Positions 35,053-44,268 of a stretch of 44,471 bases of DNA are shown here, piece by piece. Under the pieces are notes generated by a model. That model searched no databases. It was not told the DNA's origin and was given only the letters and a program-made list of their open reading frames with translations. The translations under genes and the position numbers were made by a program. Each line of letters opens with the position of its first letter. Position 1 is the stretch's first letter. The stretch covers positions 1-44,471 of the forward strand of contig CAZCDS010000055.1 of assembly GCA_964497585.1 (NCBI GenBank), written 5' to 3'. The DNA is from CAZCDS01 sp964497585 (GTDB lineage Bacteria; Desulfobacterota; Desulfomonilia; Desulfomonilales; Desulfomonilaceae).

Positions 35053-35856
35053 GTGATCAGAACAGTGGTTTCGATTGACGACGTAGATCTGGCCTCGAGC
35101 TTGGCAATCCGGTTCGCGTGTCAGTTGGGCAGCTTCGTGGAAATGGAGGTCACGCCGGTCTACGTAAAGGAATTCGTCTCCCGTGAGGAGGCTATGGGAG
35201 CAGGTTGGGCCAGCCGAACCTGGGAAAGGGAAATTATCCACGAAGGCAAGGAAGAGATAGCGGAGATGATTGCCACGGAAATGGATTTCTGCCCAGTCCT
35301 CAAGCCCCCGAGAGTCATCTGCGGTAACCGAGAGGCGGAGCTCCTGAAAATGACTCAGGGTGAGAAATTCGATTTGTTCGTCGAAGGAGTCCACTTCTCG
35401 TGGAACTCACATGAACTCCACAAGAATCTCCGAACCAAGCTCCACCAGAAACTCGCGCACCCTCTGGTGCTTGTCCGGGCGCTGAGGAAAGTCACGGAGG
35501 TCCCGGTGGTGTGTCTCAACGTCGCGGGTACCCAAGCCTTGGTTGACGTGCTCAAGCGGATCTGGAGAAATTGCCCGATTCCTCTCCGTCTGATCGGTTC
35601 TCGGAACGGCGCGGGCGCACCAGACGCGGGGCTGAGTGAAGCAGTGAGCAAGGCAGCCAAGGATCTCGACCGGGCCGGCTGTACGGTTAGTATTCACGAT
35701 CCGTCGTCCTCGGGGACCCGATCGCCGGCCGACGCGCTGAAAGACTGCGGCCTGACCGCCATTGCGGTGGACAAGAGCGCTGCGACGGACCGGGACGAGA
35801 TCCAATGGCTCGCTCAGATACATACGTCGGCACTGGTGGCACTTTACGGGGAGTAA
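35053..35856 (+). CDS. Universal stress protein-like cytoplasmic protein
   Basis: A 267-residue protein that looks like a diverged tandem Usp/HUP-fold protein. The first half (about 1-140) opens IRTVVSIDDVDLASSLAIRF and closes LHQKLAHPLVLVRAL; a second, weaker half (about 148-265) includes VVCLNVAGTQALVDVLKRIW. The ATP-binding G-2x-G-9x-G motif of classical UspA is not clearly present. It is the third gene of the exporter operon, 37 bp after the TIGR02186-like gene, with AGGAGGA before its GTG start. A role sensing stress linked to sulfur-anion export is possible, but only inferred. Confidence 0.7.
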   Translation: MIRTVVSIDDVDLASSLAIRFACQLGSFVEMEVTPVYVKEFVSREEAMGAGWASRTWEREIIHEGKEEIAEMIATEMDFCPVLKPPRVICGNREAELLKMTQGEKFDLFVEGVHFSWNSHELHKNLRTKLHQKLAHPLVLVRALRKVTEVPVVCLNVAGTQALVDVLKRIWRNCPIPLRLIGSRNGAGAPDAGLSEAVSKAAKDLDRAGCTVSIHDPSSSGTRSPADALKDCGLTAIAVDKSAATDRDEIQWLAQIHTSALVALYGE

Positions 35857-36399
35857 GGAGTCATCCTGCAAGATTTTCCTGCGCAGGAGCCGTCTTTCAT
35901 TTGACCGCGAATTCGTGATTGTCGCGTTCTCCGTGACAGGGTCGCCCTATTGCCGTCCGCGTGTTGCTTCAGTGATAGTGTTGCCATTGCTTGGCAATCA
36001 GGTCGGGGCGGGGTGAGCGCGACGATTTTTAGGTTGTTCCCGTGCGGGCCGCGGGCGCGCACCGGACTGGTCATCAGGACTACCAGGTGCCTGAGACCGG
36101 GTCCACTGAAGCAATCTCGGAAACTGATCTCGTCAATCTCTAATCGCCATGGCGGATTCCTCTTGGCCCGGGCCTTCCTCTCCTGCAAAGATCTTCCAAA
36201 ACAGGGATATCGCCGGGACGCCGAATCCATTCAAGCAAACTTTGCAGGTATCGTGATATCCATCCGGAAGAATAACCAAAGATCAGCAAATCAGTCTTGG
36301 CAGAAAATGGTTCGGACGGAAAATTCCGCCACCGATTTAACATTATCATCGCCGAGCCGTCTACGGTGCATGATCCATTTTTTTCAAGGAGAAGAGTCT
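35857..36399. other. Intergenic region with possible transposase shadow
   Basis: About 540 bp. A palindrome TCCTGCGCAGGA (35877-35888) just after the Usp-like gene is a weak terminator candidate. A minus-strand frame at about 36000-36150 contains WRLEIDEISFRDCFSGPG, which vaguely recalls a DDE transposase N-terminus. No intact gene. Confidence 0.4.
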
Positions 36400-36921
36400 A
36401 TGAGAATGAAAAGCATGTTGATCCTGTCACTGATAGCTGTCATTGCGTTGGGATTGGCTACCGCACAAGCGGATCCTCGTCAGCTCGGACAAGGCGGCAA
36501 AGGGGGTGGAGATAGGACTGGTATCCGAGGCGAGCGAGAGTTCCCGCCCGGGCCACATTGGAAAGGGCGTATCCACTGGGGGCTTTACGAGCGGCTTGGT
36601 CTCACCAAGGACCGGAAGAAGAAGATGCGAGCACTTGTCGGCGGATTTCTGAACGACACGAGATCCGCACGGACAACCAAGATGGCCCTCAAAGACGAAA
36701 AGAGGGCCATGATCATTTCGGGTAAGATCGACCTTAAGCGTCTCGCGGCTATTGACGATGAGATGGTGAAGGCAAAAGCTCAAGTTATGAAGGAGCGCCT
36801 GAAAATGAGGCGGGCTGGATTGGCGCTGCTGACCGAGGAGCAGAGGGACCGGCTGGGAGACATTATGTCTCGAAAGGTCTTGAAAAAGAGGCATCGCGCC
36901 AGGCATCGGGGAGGCTTCTAG
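36400..36921 (+). CDS. Spy/CpxP-like periplasmic protein
   Basis: A 173-residue exported protein with a clear signal peptide (MLILSLIAVIALGLATAQA region, about residues 5-24). The mature part is Gly/Arg-rich at first, then highly helical and basic, with features of the Spy/CpxP/LTxxQ family: a helix-starting ERLGLTKDRKKKMRALV and ALLTEEQRDRLGDIM, the LTxEQ-type motif. Such proteins act as ATP-independent periplasmic chaperones or metal-responsive factors (as in CnrX/ZraP). No Cys or His cluster is seen, so metal binding is not obvious. AAGGAGAAG precedes ATG 36400. The much longer open frame upstream (from 35950) is rejected. It stands alone. Confidence 0.75.
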   Translation: MRMKSMLILSLIAVIALGLATAQADPRQLGQGGKGGGDRTGIRGEREFPPGPHWKGRIHWGLYERLGLTKDRKKKMRALVGGFLNDTRSARTTKMALKDEKRAMIISGKIDLKRLAAIDDEMVKAKAQVMKERLKMRRAGLALLTEEQRDRLGDIMSRKVLKKRHRARHRGGF

Positions 36922-37765
36922 TGTCGTGTTCGTAGGCTCGGATTGTAAACTAAGGGCATAATCCCGCATGATTATAGCCAGTTGTCTGCGAGCTTTCATT
37001 GCCCGGCTTTCTGACACTGGCACAGAGAAGTCCTGGATCGGGCTTCCTCAAGGCAGCGCTCTTCGAACGAGGAGCACTGCTTGTTGCAAAAGTCAACGCT
37101 TTGCCTGTCACGTCTCCGGTCCTCCTTTTATGCGCCGCTTCTATAAGTGCCTTGCATGCCATTGGAGGACCGGAAAAACTCTCTGCGTCCAGTACCCACT
37201 CTCCATATCCCTCGGTTTCTTTAGCAACTCCACCAACCGACCCCTCATCGTCCTTGGCCTCTCGACGTGATCTTTCCCCTGATATGTGCATTCACGCGCG
37301 ACGTCACCCGTTCTGGAAAAATGTCCGGAAAATTGACGGAGAATTCCGCGAAGTGAGTGCTCTAGTTGCGGGCGAACGTGTGCGGGGCGATCACCTCTGA
37401 GAAAGCAGGAAATAAGAGTGGTTGATCCGATAAGTGCCTACGTCGTGGGGTGCAGCGCGCAGATCTTGAATGTGAAAGCATACGGTCTTGAAAGCCAAAG
37501 GCCTGCCTTTGGAGGGTCTTGGACAAGCCTGAGAATCGTCCGTTCCTCTCCTCAGCGCGCCATCATGACGATATCCCCTCCCAGTACTCCCCCAAAAGTG
37601 GTAGAGTGTGCTCCTGGACATGATTTCCTCTCCTCTTCGAAGTACTCTAAACCCAGAAAAGAGAACCATGTCCTTTCTTCCTCGCCAAAGCATGGTACGC
37701 GATTACGCGAAGAGCCGTAAAGCTGGCGATGGCTCGCAACCAGACTTCGTCTGACCAGGGTTGTT
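36922..37765. other. Intergenic region with inverted repeats
   Basis: About 840 bp without a recognisable gene. It contains an 11-bp perfect inverted repeat, TCCGGTCCTCC (37115-37125) and GGAGGACCGGA (37164-37174), with a 38-base gap, and a stem-loop CCAAAGG-CCTG-CCTTTGG (37495-37512). Their function is unknown. Confidence 0.45.
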
Positions 37766-37795
37766 TTGACCTTCGACCTCGTTTCAGGGTAGGAT
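37766..37795 (+). promoter_or_regulatory. Possible sigma-70-type promoter for the haem-c kinase
   Basis: TTGACC (37766-37771), an 18-base spacer and TAGGAT (37790-37795). A transcript starting near 37802 would carry the hairpin GTCTCG-TTTTT-CGAGAC (37820-37836) in its leader. This argues that translation starts downstream at 37843 or 37870, not at 37729. Confidence 0.45.
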
Positions 37796-37869
37796 CGGGC
37801 GGAAATAGAATAGAGGGAGCGTCTCGTTTTTCGAGACCGGATATGCACCAGGGGACAGCAGGCAAGCCA

Positions 37870-40800
37870 ATGAAAGGTGAAGAAGACCTCAAGGAAAGCT
37901 TCCAGGGAAGTTGGACGAATGATAGGAAAGAATCCCCAAAGCGTGGCAATCACTCCAGCGGAGAAGGAGGAGCGTTATCAGGACTGAGATCCCATGTCGT
38001 TCTGATATTGACCCTTTGGACCGTGACCGTGTTTGGACTTCTCGGCTGGGCTCTGTGGACCACTCGACAGGGAACCGAAAACTTGGCCCGCAAAATGGCC
38101 AGGGCATACTTCAACAAAGACTATGTCTCGCGCTCGTGGGTTGCATCCCATGGGGGAGTGTACGTCCCGACAAACGAGCGGACACCGCCCAATCCGTATC
38201 TTCGACATGTGCCCGAACGAGACATCACGACCCCTTCCGGAAGAAGACTCACTCTGATGAACGCTGCGTATGTGCTGCGTCAAATGCACCAAGAGTATTC
38301 GGACCGCTTTGGGGTCAAGGCTCATCTCACCGGGCTGAAGCATTTTCGTCCTGAAACCGCGCCGGATGAATGGGAGAAGGCGGCTCTTGTGGCGTTCAAG
38401 GGCGGTCTCAAGGAAAAAATGGAGTTCACTGAGATCGAGGGAGAGCCTTACCTGCGCCTGATGAGTCCTTTGACGGCAAAGAAGAATTGTCTGAAATGCC
38501 ATGGCATCCAGGGCTACAAGGAGGGTGACGTTCGAGGTGGTGCAAGCATATCGTTGCCAATGAAGCCGTTTCGGGAGACGGAGCACAACCAGACGTGGGT
38601 CCAGGTGATCTCCCATGGGGCGATATTTCTTCTTGGCATCTCGGTAATCTTCGTTGGAATGCGAAGGTTGCGTCAGAGAGAAGAGGAGCGGAATATTGCA
38701 GTGGCAGCATTGCACAAGGCCCGTGACGATCTCGAGGACCGTGTGCAGGAACGAACGTCAGAGTTGGTTACGGCAAACAGAGAGCTGAAACGCCAAATCT
38801 CCGAGCGAATGCGAGCTGAGACAGCGCTGAAAGAGAGTGAGGAGAGGTATCGCCAGCTCGCAGAGAGTTCGCTCGTGGGAGTCTTCGTTCATGAGAAAGG
38901 GATAGTTCGCTACGTTAATCAACGTCTTGCACAAATCCTGGATCACTCGCCTCAGGAGATAATAGGGAAGCATGTCCTGGATTTTGTGCAGGCACAGGAC
39001 CTTGAAAGGGTCAAGCAGCTCGGAATCGAGGGAATCAGAGGCGAGCCCCCAACCCCGCATTCCGAGTTTCGCGCGAAGACGAGGACGGGTCACGTAAGAT
39101 GGGTTGAGGTTTATGCGGCGAGGATTCACTATCAGGGGTCATCAGCGGTCATTGGAAACGTGATCGATATTTCCGAGCGAAAACGAGTGGAGCGGCAACT
39201 TCAGCAATCCGAAGAGAAATATCGCCTGGTCGCGGAGAATGCGCAGGAGGGGATCATCATCGTCAACGTCCAAGACGCGACTACGGCGTTTGTCAATCCG
39301 AGGATTTTGGAGATGTCGGGATTCTCTGAAGAGGAGTTCCGCTCACGACGTATTCCCGAGTTTGTTCACCCTGAGGACCTGGAGATCATGACGAGGGTTC
39401 ACCAGAAGAGGCTGGCAGGTGATTTCTCGCCCCAGTTGTACGAATGCCGATTGCTCAGAAAAGACGGGAATTACAATTTCGTTGAGATCGAGAGCGTAAT
39501 GACGACCTGGGAGGACAGAGCTGTCTCCCTCGCCTTCGTCAGGGATTTGACAGAGCGCAAGCAGGCCGAAGAAGCACTCCGCCAATCTGAGGAGAAATAT
39601 CGGCTCCTCGTTGACAATTCGCTGGAAGGCATTGTGATGGTCGATCTTGCAGATGCCACGATTAGCTTTGTGAATCCAATAGTGTCAGAGATATCAGGAT
39701 ATTCCCAGGAGGAACTCCTCACTGGAAGATTCTCGGACTTTATTCATCCGGCTGATGTGCCCAAGCTGGCCAAGGTGTACGAGGAAAGATTGAAGGGAGA
39801 CCTATCGAGCAAGACCTACGAGTGCAGATTGGTAACAAAGGACGGTGAGGAGCGTTGGATCCACGTAAGAAGCGCGGTAACCATGTGGCAGAACCAGCAA
39901 GTCTCCCTGGCATTCTTGTGGGACATCACGGATCGGATGAAGGCAGAAGAGGCTTTGCGGCACAGTGAAGAGCTTTACAGGGGACTGGTGGAGACCACGG
40001 ACACGGGGTACGTGGTTTTTGATGGGATGGGAAGAGTCCTGGATGCGAACGCTGAATACGTTCGTCTGACCGGCCACAGGAACCTGGGAGAGATACTGGG
40101 CAGATCCGTTGTTGAGTGGACCGCGGAACATGATAGAGAGAGAAATGCCGCGCAGGTGAAAAAGTGCCTCGAAATGGGATCTGTGAGAAATCTTGAGATC
40201 GACTACGTGGACAGGTCCGGGAAATTTACCCCCGTTGAGATCAATGCTACAGTAATAGAGGGAAAGGATGGGACGAAAATCGTGGGTCTTTGCCGGGACA
40301 TAACGGACCGCAAGGAGACCGAACAGCACATCAGGGCATCCCTGAAGGAAAAAGAAGTCTTGCTCCGCGAAATCCACCACCGGGTCAAGAACAATCTGCA
40401 GATAATGTCCAGCCTCCTGAGGCTCCAGGCCAGGCATGTCAAAGACGAAGCCACTCGAATCCTATTCCAGGAAGCCGAGCAGAGGGTTCTGTCCATGGCG
40501 CTTGTTCATGAGAGACTCTACCGTTCGAAGAGCCTTGCAGAAATTGACTTTGGAAGGTTTGTGGAAGAATTGTTGGGCTTTCTGAGGACCTCGTACAATA
40601 CGAGGCAGAAGAACATAAGAGTGCGAAAGACCATACACAGAAAGGAGTTTCCTCTGGACACGGCAATCCCTCTGGGATTCATCATCACGGAACTTGTTAC
40701 CAATTGTTTCCGACACGCTTTCCCGGAGAACGTAGGCGGCGAAGTGCACGTGTCCTTGAACCCTTTGGCCGAGGGCGAGTTCAGACTTACGGTTTCCGAC

Positions 40801-40989
40801 AATGGGATTGGAATTCCAGAGCAGGTTGATACGCTTAGCCCCATTAGTCTTGGGATGAAATTGATAAGGGTTTTCGTGGATCAGCTCGGCGGTTCCCTTG
40901 ACATCAGCCGAGAAAAGGGAGCTGAGTTTCGGATCACGTTTAGAGTGAACAAGAACAGAACTAGTGGCCCCTTGGGTCAGGGGTCTTAG
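37870..40989 (+). CDS. Haem-c (CXXCH) sensor, multi-PAS histidine kinase (HisKA_2)
   Basis: A 1039-residue membrane sensor kinase. Order: TM1 about 43-63; periplasmic DUF3365/Tll0287-like domain about 64-245 with a haem c motif CLKCH (207-211; DNA 38488-38502); TM2 about 248-265; coiled coil; four PAS/PAC units between about 325 and 795 (the second and third are near-duplicates of each other); HisKA_2-type H-box LLREIHHRVKNNLQIMSSLL; then a HATPase with ELVTNCFRHAFPE (N box) and DNGIGIPE (G1). It should sense redox state or a diatomic gas through covalent periplasmic haem and pass phosphate to an unlinked regulator. ATG 37870 is chosen because a promoter lies inside the longer frame (from 37729); 37843 is another option. 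The hybrid kinase downstream is a likely partner. Confidence 0.87.
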   Translation: MKGEEDLKESFQGSWTNDRKESPKRGNHSSGEGGALSGLRSHVVLILTLWTVTVFGLLGWALWTTRQGTENLARKMARAYFNKDYVSRSWVASHGGVYVPTNERTPPNPYLRHVPERDITTPSGRRLTLMNAAYVLRQMHQEYSDRFGVKAHLTGLKHFRPETAPDEWEKAALVAFKGGLKEKMEFTEIEGEPYLRLMSPLTAKKNCLKCHGIQGYKEGDVRGGASISLPMKPFRETEHNQTWVQVISHGAIFLLGISVIFVGMRRLRQREEERNIAVAALHKARDDLEDRVQERTSELVTANRELKRQISERMRAETALKESEERYRQLAESSLVGVFVHEKGIVRYVNQRLAQILDHSPQEIIGKHVLDFVQAQDLERVKQLGIEGIRGEPPTPHSEFRAKTRTGHVRWVEVYAARIHYQGSSAVIGNVIDISERKRVERQLQQSEEKYRLVAENAQEGIIIVNVQDATTAFVNPRILEMSGFSEEEFRSRRIPEFVHPEDLEIMTRVHQKRLAGDFSPQLYECRLLRKDGNYNFVEIESVMTTWEDRAVSLAFVRDLTERKQAEEALRQSEEKYRLLVDNSLEGIVMVDLADATISFVNPIVSEISGYSQEELLTGRFSDFIHPADVPKLAKVYEERLKGDLSSKTYECRLVTKDGEERWIHVRSAVTMWQNQQVSLAFLWDITDRMKAEEALRHSEELYRGLVETTDTGYVVFDGMGRVLDANAEYVRLTGHRNLGEILGRSVVEWTAEHDRERNAAQVKKCLEMGSVRNLEIDYVDRSGKFTPVEINATVIEGKDGTKIVGLCRDITDRKETEQHIRASLKEKEVLLREIHHRVKNNLQIMSSLLRLQARHVKDEATRILFQEAEQRVLSMALVHERLYRSKSLAEIDFGRFVEELLGFLRTSYNTRQKNIRVRKTIHRKEFPLDTAIPLGFIITELVTNCFRHAFPENVGGEVHVSLNPLAEGEFRLTVSDNGIGIPEQVDTLSPISLGMKLIRVFVDQLGGSLDISREKGAEFRITFRVNKNRTSGPLGQGS

Positions 40990-41054
40990 CAGGCAGGAGC
41001 ACAGTCTTAATGTCGCTGCCTCACGGATTTTGTGCGGAGACGTTCAATGGCTTG

Positions 41055-41068
41055 TTTGAACGTTCAAA
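41055..41068. promoter_or_regulatory. Perfect palindrome upstream of the hybrid kinase
   Basis: TTTGAACGTTCAAA is a 14-bp perfect palindrome 26 bp before the start of the hybrid kinase gene. It could be a dimeric-regulator operator. A partial copy (ACGTTCAA, 41040-41047) lies just upstream. Confidence 0.3.
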
Positions 41069-41094
41069 GTGGAAATATAGCTTGAGGAGGCCTT

Positions 41095-44000
41095 ATGGAA
41101 AACCAGGACGAGGGTAAACGAGCTCCGGCCATCTTGATCGTGGAAGACCATCTGCTTACCGCGGAAGACTTGGCATACACGGTTCAAGACTTCGGCTACC
41201 AGGTTGCCGGGATTGTCTCAAGCGGGGAAGAGGCCGTCGGAAAGGCCCAAGAAACGCGTCCGGACCTGATACTGATGGACATCTCATTGAGGGGCGAGAT
41301 CGATGGCATCCAAGCGGCAGAGCAGATTCGCTCCTGTTTCGATATTCCGGTGGTCTATTTGACAGCATATACGGGACGAGAGCTGCTTGAACGAGCCAAG
41401 AAAACCGGTCCCTACGGATACCTTGCAAAACCCTTTGCAACGGCGGAATTGACAAGCACCCTTGAGACAGCTCTGTTCAGACATGAAGCCGATAGGCGAG
41501 TGAAGGAGAGTGAGGAGCGCTTCCGTGAGCTGGCAGATCTCCTACCGGAAATCGTCTTCGAGGTTGACTCACAAGGCGTGGTCACGTTTGCTAACCAGAA
41601 TGCTTTTGAGATCACCGGATACTCTCGGCAAGACATGGAAAATGCATTCCCCGCTCTGAATCTCATAGCACCCGACGACCGCGCAAGGGCTTTGGAGAAC
41701 ATTGTCAAGGCCATGAACGGAGTCTCACTGGGCTCCAACGAATATCTTGCTCAACGCAAGGACGGTACGTTTTTCCCCATAATGGTGAGATCGGCTCCCG
41801 TGAAACGCCATGGCAAAATAACAGGGCTGAGAGGAATCATCGTAGACATGAGCGAACATAAGCAGCATTATCAGGCGCTCCGGGAGAGCGAGGAACGCTA
41901 CCGCCATATGTTCGAGTACAGTCCGATATCGCAATGGGAGGAAGATTTCTCGGAGGTAAAGGCCTACATAGAGCGACTCAGAGACTCAGGCATTACTGAT
42001 TTCAGAGAATATTTCGACAGCCATCCGGAGGAAGTGGAGAAGTGCGCTTCATTGGTCAAGATCTTGGACGTCAATCACGCTACCTGCCACATGTACGCCG
42101 CGACGAGCAAAGATCAGCTACTCCGAAAACTCAACCAGGTGTTGTGCGGCGAGTCCTGGGATGTGTTCAAGGAAGAACTTGTCGTAATTGCCGAAGGCCG
42201 GACACAATTTGAAACTGAAACCGTCAACAGAACTCTGCATGGAGACACAATCCGCACCCTCATGCAATGGTCAGTGGTTCCAGGTTTTGAAAGCACTTAC
42301 TCGAGAGTCCTGCTCTCTTTCGTGGACATCACGGCTCGCCGAAAGGCCGAGGAGAGCCTGAGAGAGAGCGAGGAACGGTATCGCCAAATGGCGGAGAATT
42401 CCCTCATGGGAGTGTTCATACAGGAATTCGGACCTTTTTCCTACGTGAACAACCGCCTGGCGCAAATGGTTGGATATCGGCCCGAGGAAATGATCGGGAA
42501 GCATGTTCTCGACTTTGTCCATGCTGATGACAGGGATCTGGTTTTTTCGAAAAGAGTGAAACGAATCCATGGCCGGGACGTGCCTACTCAATATGAATTC
42601 CGTGCTCTCTGCAAGGATGGAGGCTTCAAGTGGCTCGAAATCTATGCCGCACGCATTCGCTACCAGGGACGGTCGGTTATCATGGGCAACGTTATGGACA
42701 TAACCCAACGAAAGACGGCGGAAGATTCGTTGCGATTAAGCGAAGAAAGGTTGGACCTTGCGCTGAAAGCCGCAGACCTTGGCCTCTGGGACTGGAATCT
42801 TCGGACGGGAAAGGCGGTATGGAGTGAACGGACGTACAATATGTTAGGGTACATCCGAAATGAGATTTCACCGGATCTCAAACTGTGGAAAAAACTTGTC
42901 CATCCCGAGGATTGGCCTCACGTTTCGGATGTCCTTAACCGGCATCTCCAAGGTGGTCTTCCTTTTCTGATACTCCAGTTTAGGAGTCGAACCAAATCGG
43001 GAGAGTGGATATGGATTTCCGCGCGTGGCAAGGTCGTGGAACACGACGAGGGCGGTAAGCCACTTCGCATGACTGGGACGGTTCTAGATATCACCGAGGC
43101 CAAACGTCTTGAGGACACGCTTCTTCAGTCTCAGAAGATGGAAGCACTCGGCACGTTAGCCGGTGGCATTGCCCACGACGTTAACAACTTGCTCCAGGTG
43201 ATGCTCGGCCAGACTGATATGCTTCTTCACGTGGGAGGCATGGACGAGAAATCTGTGAAATCTTTGCAGGCCGTCCGTCGAGCAGCCCAGAATGGAGCCA
43301 GGTTGGTGAAGAGGATACTCACGTTCAGCCGGAAGGCTGAATCTCTGATGAGACCTCTGAACCTCAGTCACGAAGTCCACCGAGCAGAAGAGATGCTTCG
43401 AGTTACGATTCCAAAAATGATCAATATTGAGATGGTCTTGGCGGAAGACTTGAAGTTAATAAGCGGCGATCCTTCCCAACTGGAGCAGGTTTTGGTGAAC
43501 CTGGCCATAAATGCTGCCGACGCCATGCCCGACGGCGGAAGACTCATCTTTGAAACCAGGAACGAGACTCTCCTAGAAGAATACTGCCGTCTGCATCCAG
43601 AGGTCAAACCTGGCAAGTATGTCCTGTTAACTGTCACCGATACTGGTCACGGTATGGAAGGACCGGTGCGGGATCGTGTCTTTGAGCCGTTTTTCAGCAC
43701 GAAGCAAGCGGGAGAGGGTACTGGACTGGGACTTTCAATCGTCTTCGGCATCGTAAAGAGTCACGGTGGACACATCAACTGCTATAGTGAGGAGGGCACC
43801 GGCACAACCTTCAAAATCTACTTTCCTGTGGCTGAGATGGACCTGCCCACGGCAGTGGCGGACACCACTGAGATGCCTGCTGGGGGGACCGAGACTCTCC
43901 TGCTTGTGGATGATGAGGAAGCGGTAAGGACGCTGGGTTCGGAAATGTTGGAGCTGGCCGGGTACACCGTGCTAACCGCGGCAAATGGACGAGAAGCCCT

Positions 44001-44268
44001 GGAAGTCTACAAGCATCACAAGGATTCAATATCCCTGGTAATTCTGGACCTCGTCATGCCTGAGATGAGCGGCAAACAATGCCTTGAAAGGCTGCTCACC
44101 ATGGATCCCAGTGCAAAAATCTTGATCGCAAGCGGGTACTCCGCCAACGGCCCCACCAGAGATGTTCTCAAACGTGGTGCAACGGGCTTCATAAGCAAAC
44201 CATTCGACCTGAAACAGATTCTGTTGGCCGTGCGGACGAGTCTAGACTCAGCCCGCCAGAAAGACTGA
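41095..44268 (+). CDS. Hybrid histidine kinase: receiver, four PAS, HisKA-HATPase, receiver
   Basis: A 1057-residue cytoplasmic hybrid kinase with no membrane segment. Order: N-terminal receiver (about 12-125, phosphoacceptor Asp62 in LILMDISL, KPF lysine near 112); PAS1 about 140-260; a diverged PAS about 268-420; PAS3 about 425-545; PAS4 about 550-675; HisKA with LGTLAGGIAHDVNNLLQVML; HATPase with NLAINAADAMPDGG (N), DTGHGMEG (G1) and GEGTGLGLSIVFGIVKSHGG (G2); C-terminal receiver from LLLVDDEEAV with phosphoacceptor in LVILDLVMPEMSG. All catalytic boxes look intact. PAS3 closely matches PAS1 of the upstream haem-c kinase. GAGGAGG precedes the start, 105 bp after that kinase. The N-terminal receiver could accept phosphate from the haem-c kinase (inference). 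Confidence 0.92.
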   Translation: MENQDEGKRAPAILIVEDHLLTAEDLAYTVQDFGYQVAGIVSSGEEAVGKAQETRPDLILMDISLRGEIDGIQAAEQIRSCFDIPVVYLTAYTGRELLERAKKTGPYGYLAKPFATAELTSTLETALFRHEADRRVKESEERFRELADLLPEIVFEVDSQGVVTFANQNAFEITGYSRQDMENAFPALNLIAPDDRARALENIVKAMNGVSLGSNEYLAQRKDGTFFPIMVRSAPVKRHGKITGLRGIIVDMSEHKQHYQALRESEERYRHMFEYSPISQWEEDFSEVKAYIERLRDSGITDFREYFDSHPEEVEKCASLVKILDVNHATCHMYAATSKDQLLRKLNQVLCGESWDVFKEELVVIAEGRTQFETETVNRTLHGDTIRTLMQWSVVPGFESTYSRVLLSFVDITARRKAEESLRESEERYRQMAENSLMGVFIQEFGPFSYVNNRLAQMVGYRPEEMIGKHVLDFVHADDRDLVFSKRVKRIHGRDVPTQYEFRALCKDGGFKWLEIYAARIRYQGRSVIMGNVMDITQRKTAEDSLRLSEERLDLALKAADLGLWDWNLRTGKAVWSERTYNMLGYIRNEISPDLKLWKKLVHPEDWPHVSDVLNRHLQGGLPFLILQFRSRTKSGEWIWISARGKVVEHDEGGKPLRMTGTVLDITEAKRLEDTLLQSQKMEALGTLAGGIAHDVNNLLQVMLGQTDMLLHVGGMDEKSVKSLQAVRRAAQNGARLVKRILTFSRKAESLMRPLNLSHEVHRAEEMLRVTIPKMINIEMVLAEDLKLISGDPSQLEQVLVNLAINAADAMPDGGRLIFETRNETLLEEYCRLHPEVKPGKYVLLTVTDTGHGMEGPVRDRVFEPFFSTKQAGEGTGLGLSIVFGIVKSHGGHINCYSEEGTGTTFKIYFPVAEMDLPTAVADTTEMPAGGTETLLLVDDEEAVRTLGSEMLELAGYTVLTAANGREALEVYKHHKDSISLVILDLVMPEMSGKQCLERLLTMDPSAKILIASGYSANGPTRDVLKRGATGFISKPFDLKQILLAVRTSLDSARQKD

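Noticed and set aside
36000..36150. Possible DDE transposase N-terminus on the minus strand (WRLEIDEISFRDCFSGPG)
   Set aside because: The similarity is too weak and short to name a family. It is mentioned only in the intergenic entry.
35950..36399. Long in-frame extension upstream of the Spy-like gene
   Set aside because: The signal peptide begins at 36400 behind a good ribosome-binding site. The upstream residues are not protein-like and would bury the signal peptide.
37729..37869. N-terminal extension of the haem-c kinase
   Set aside because: It contains a plausible promoter and a hairpin, has no ribosome-binding site, and adds no recognisable domain.
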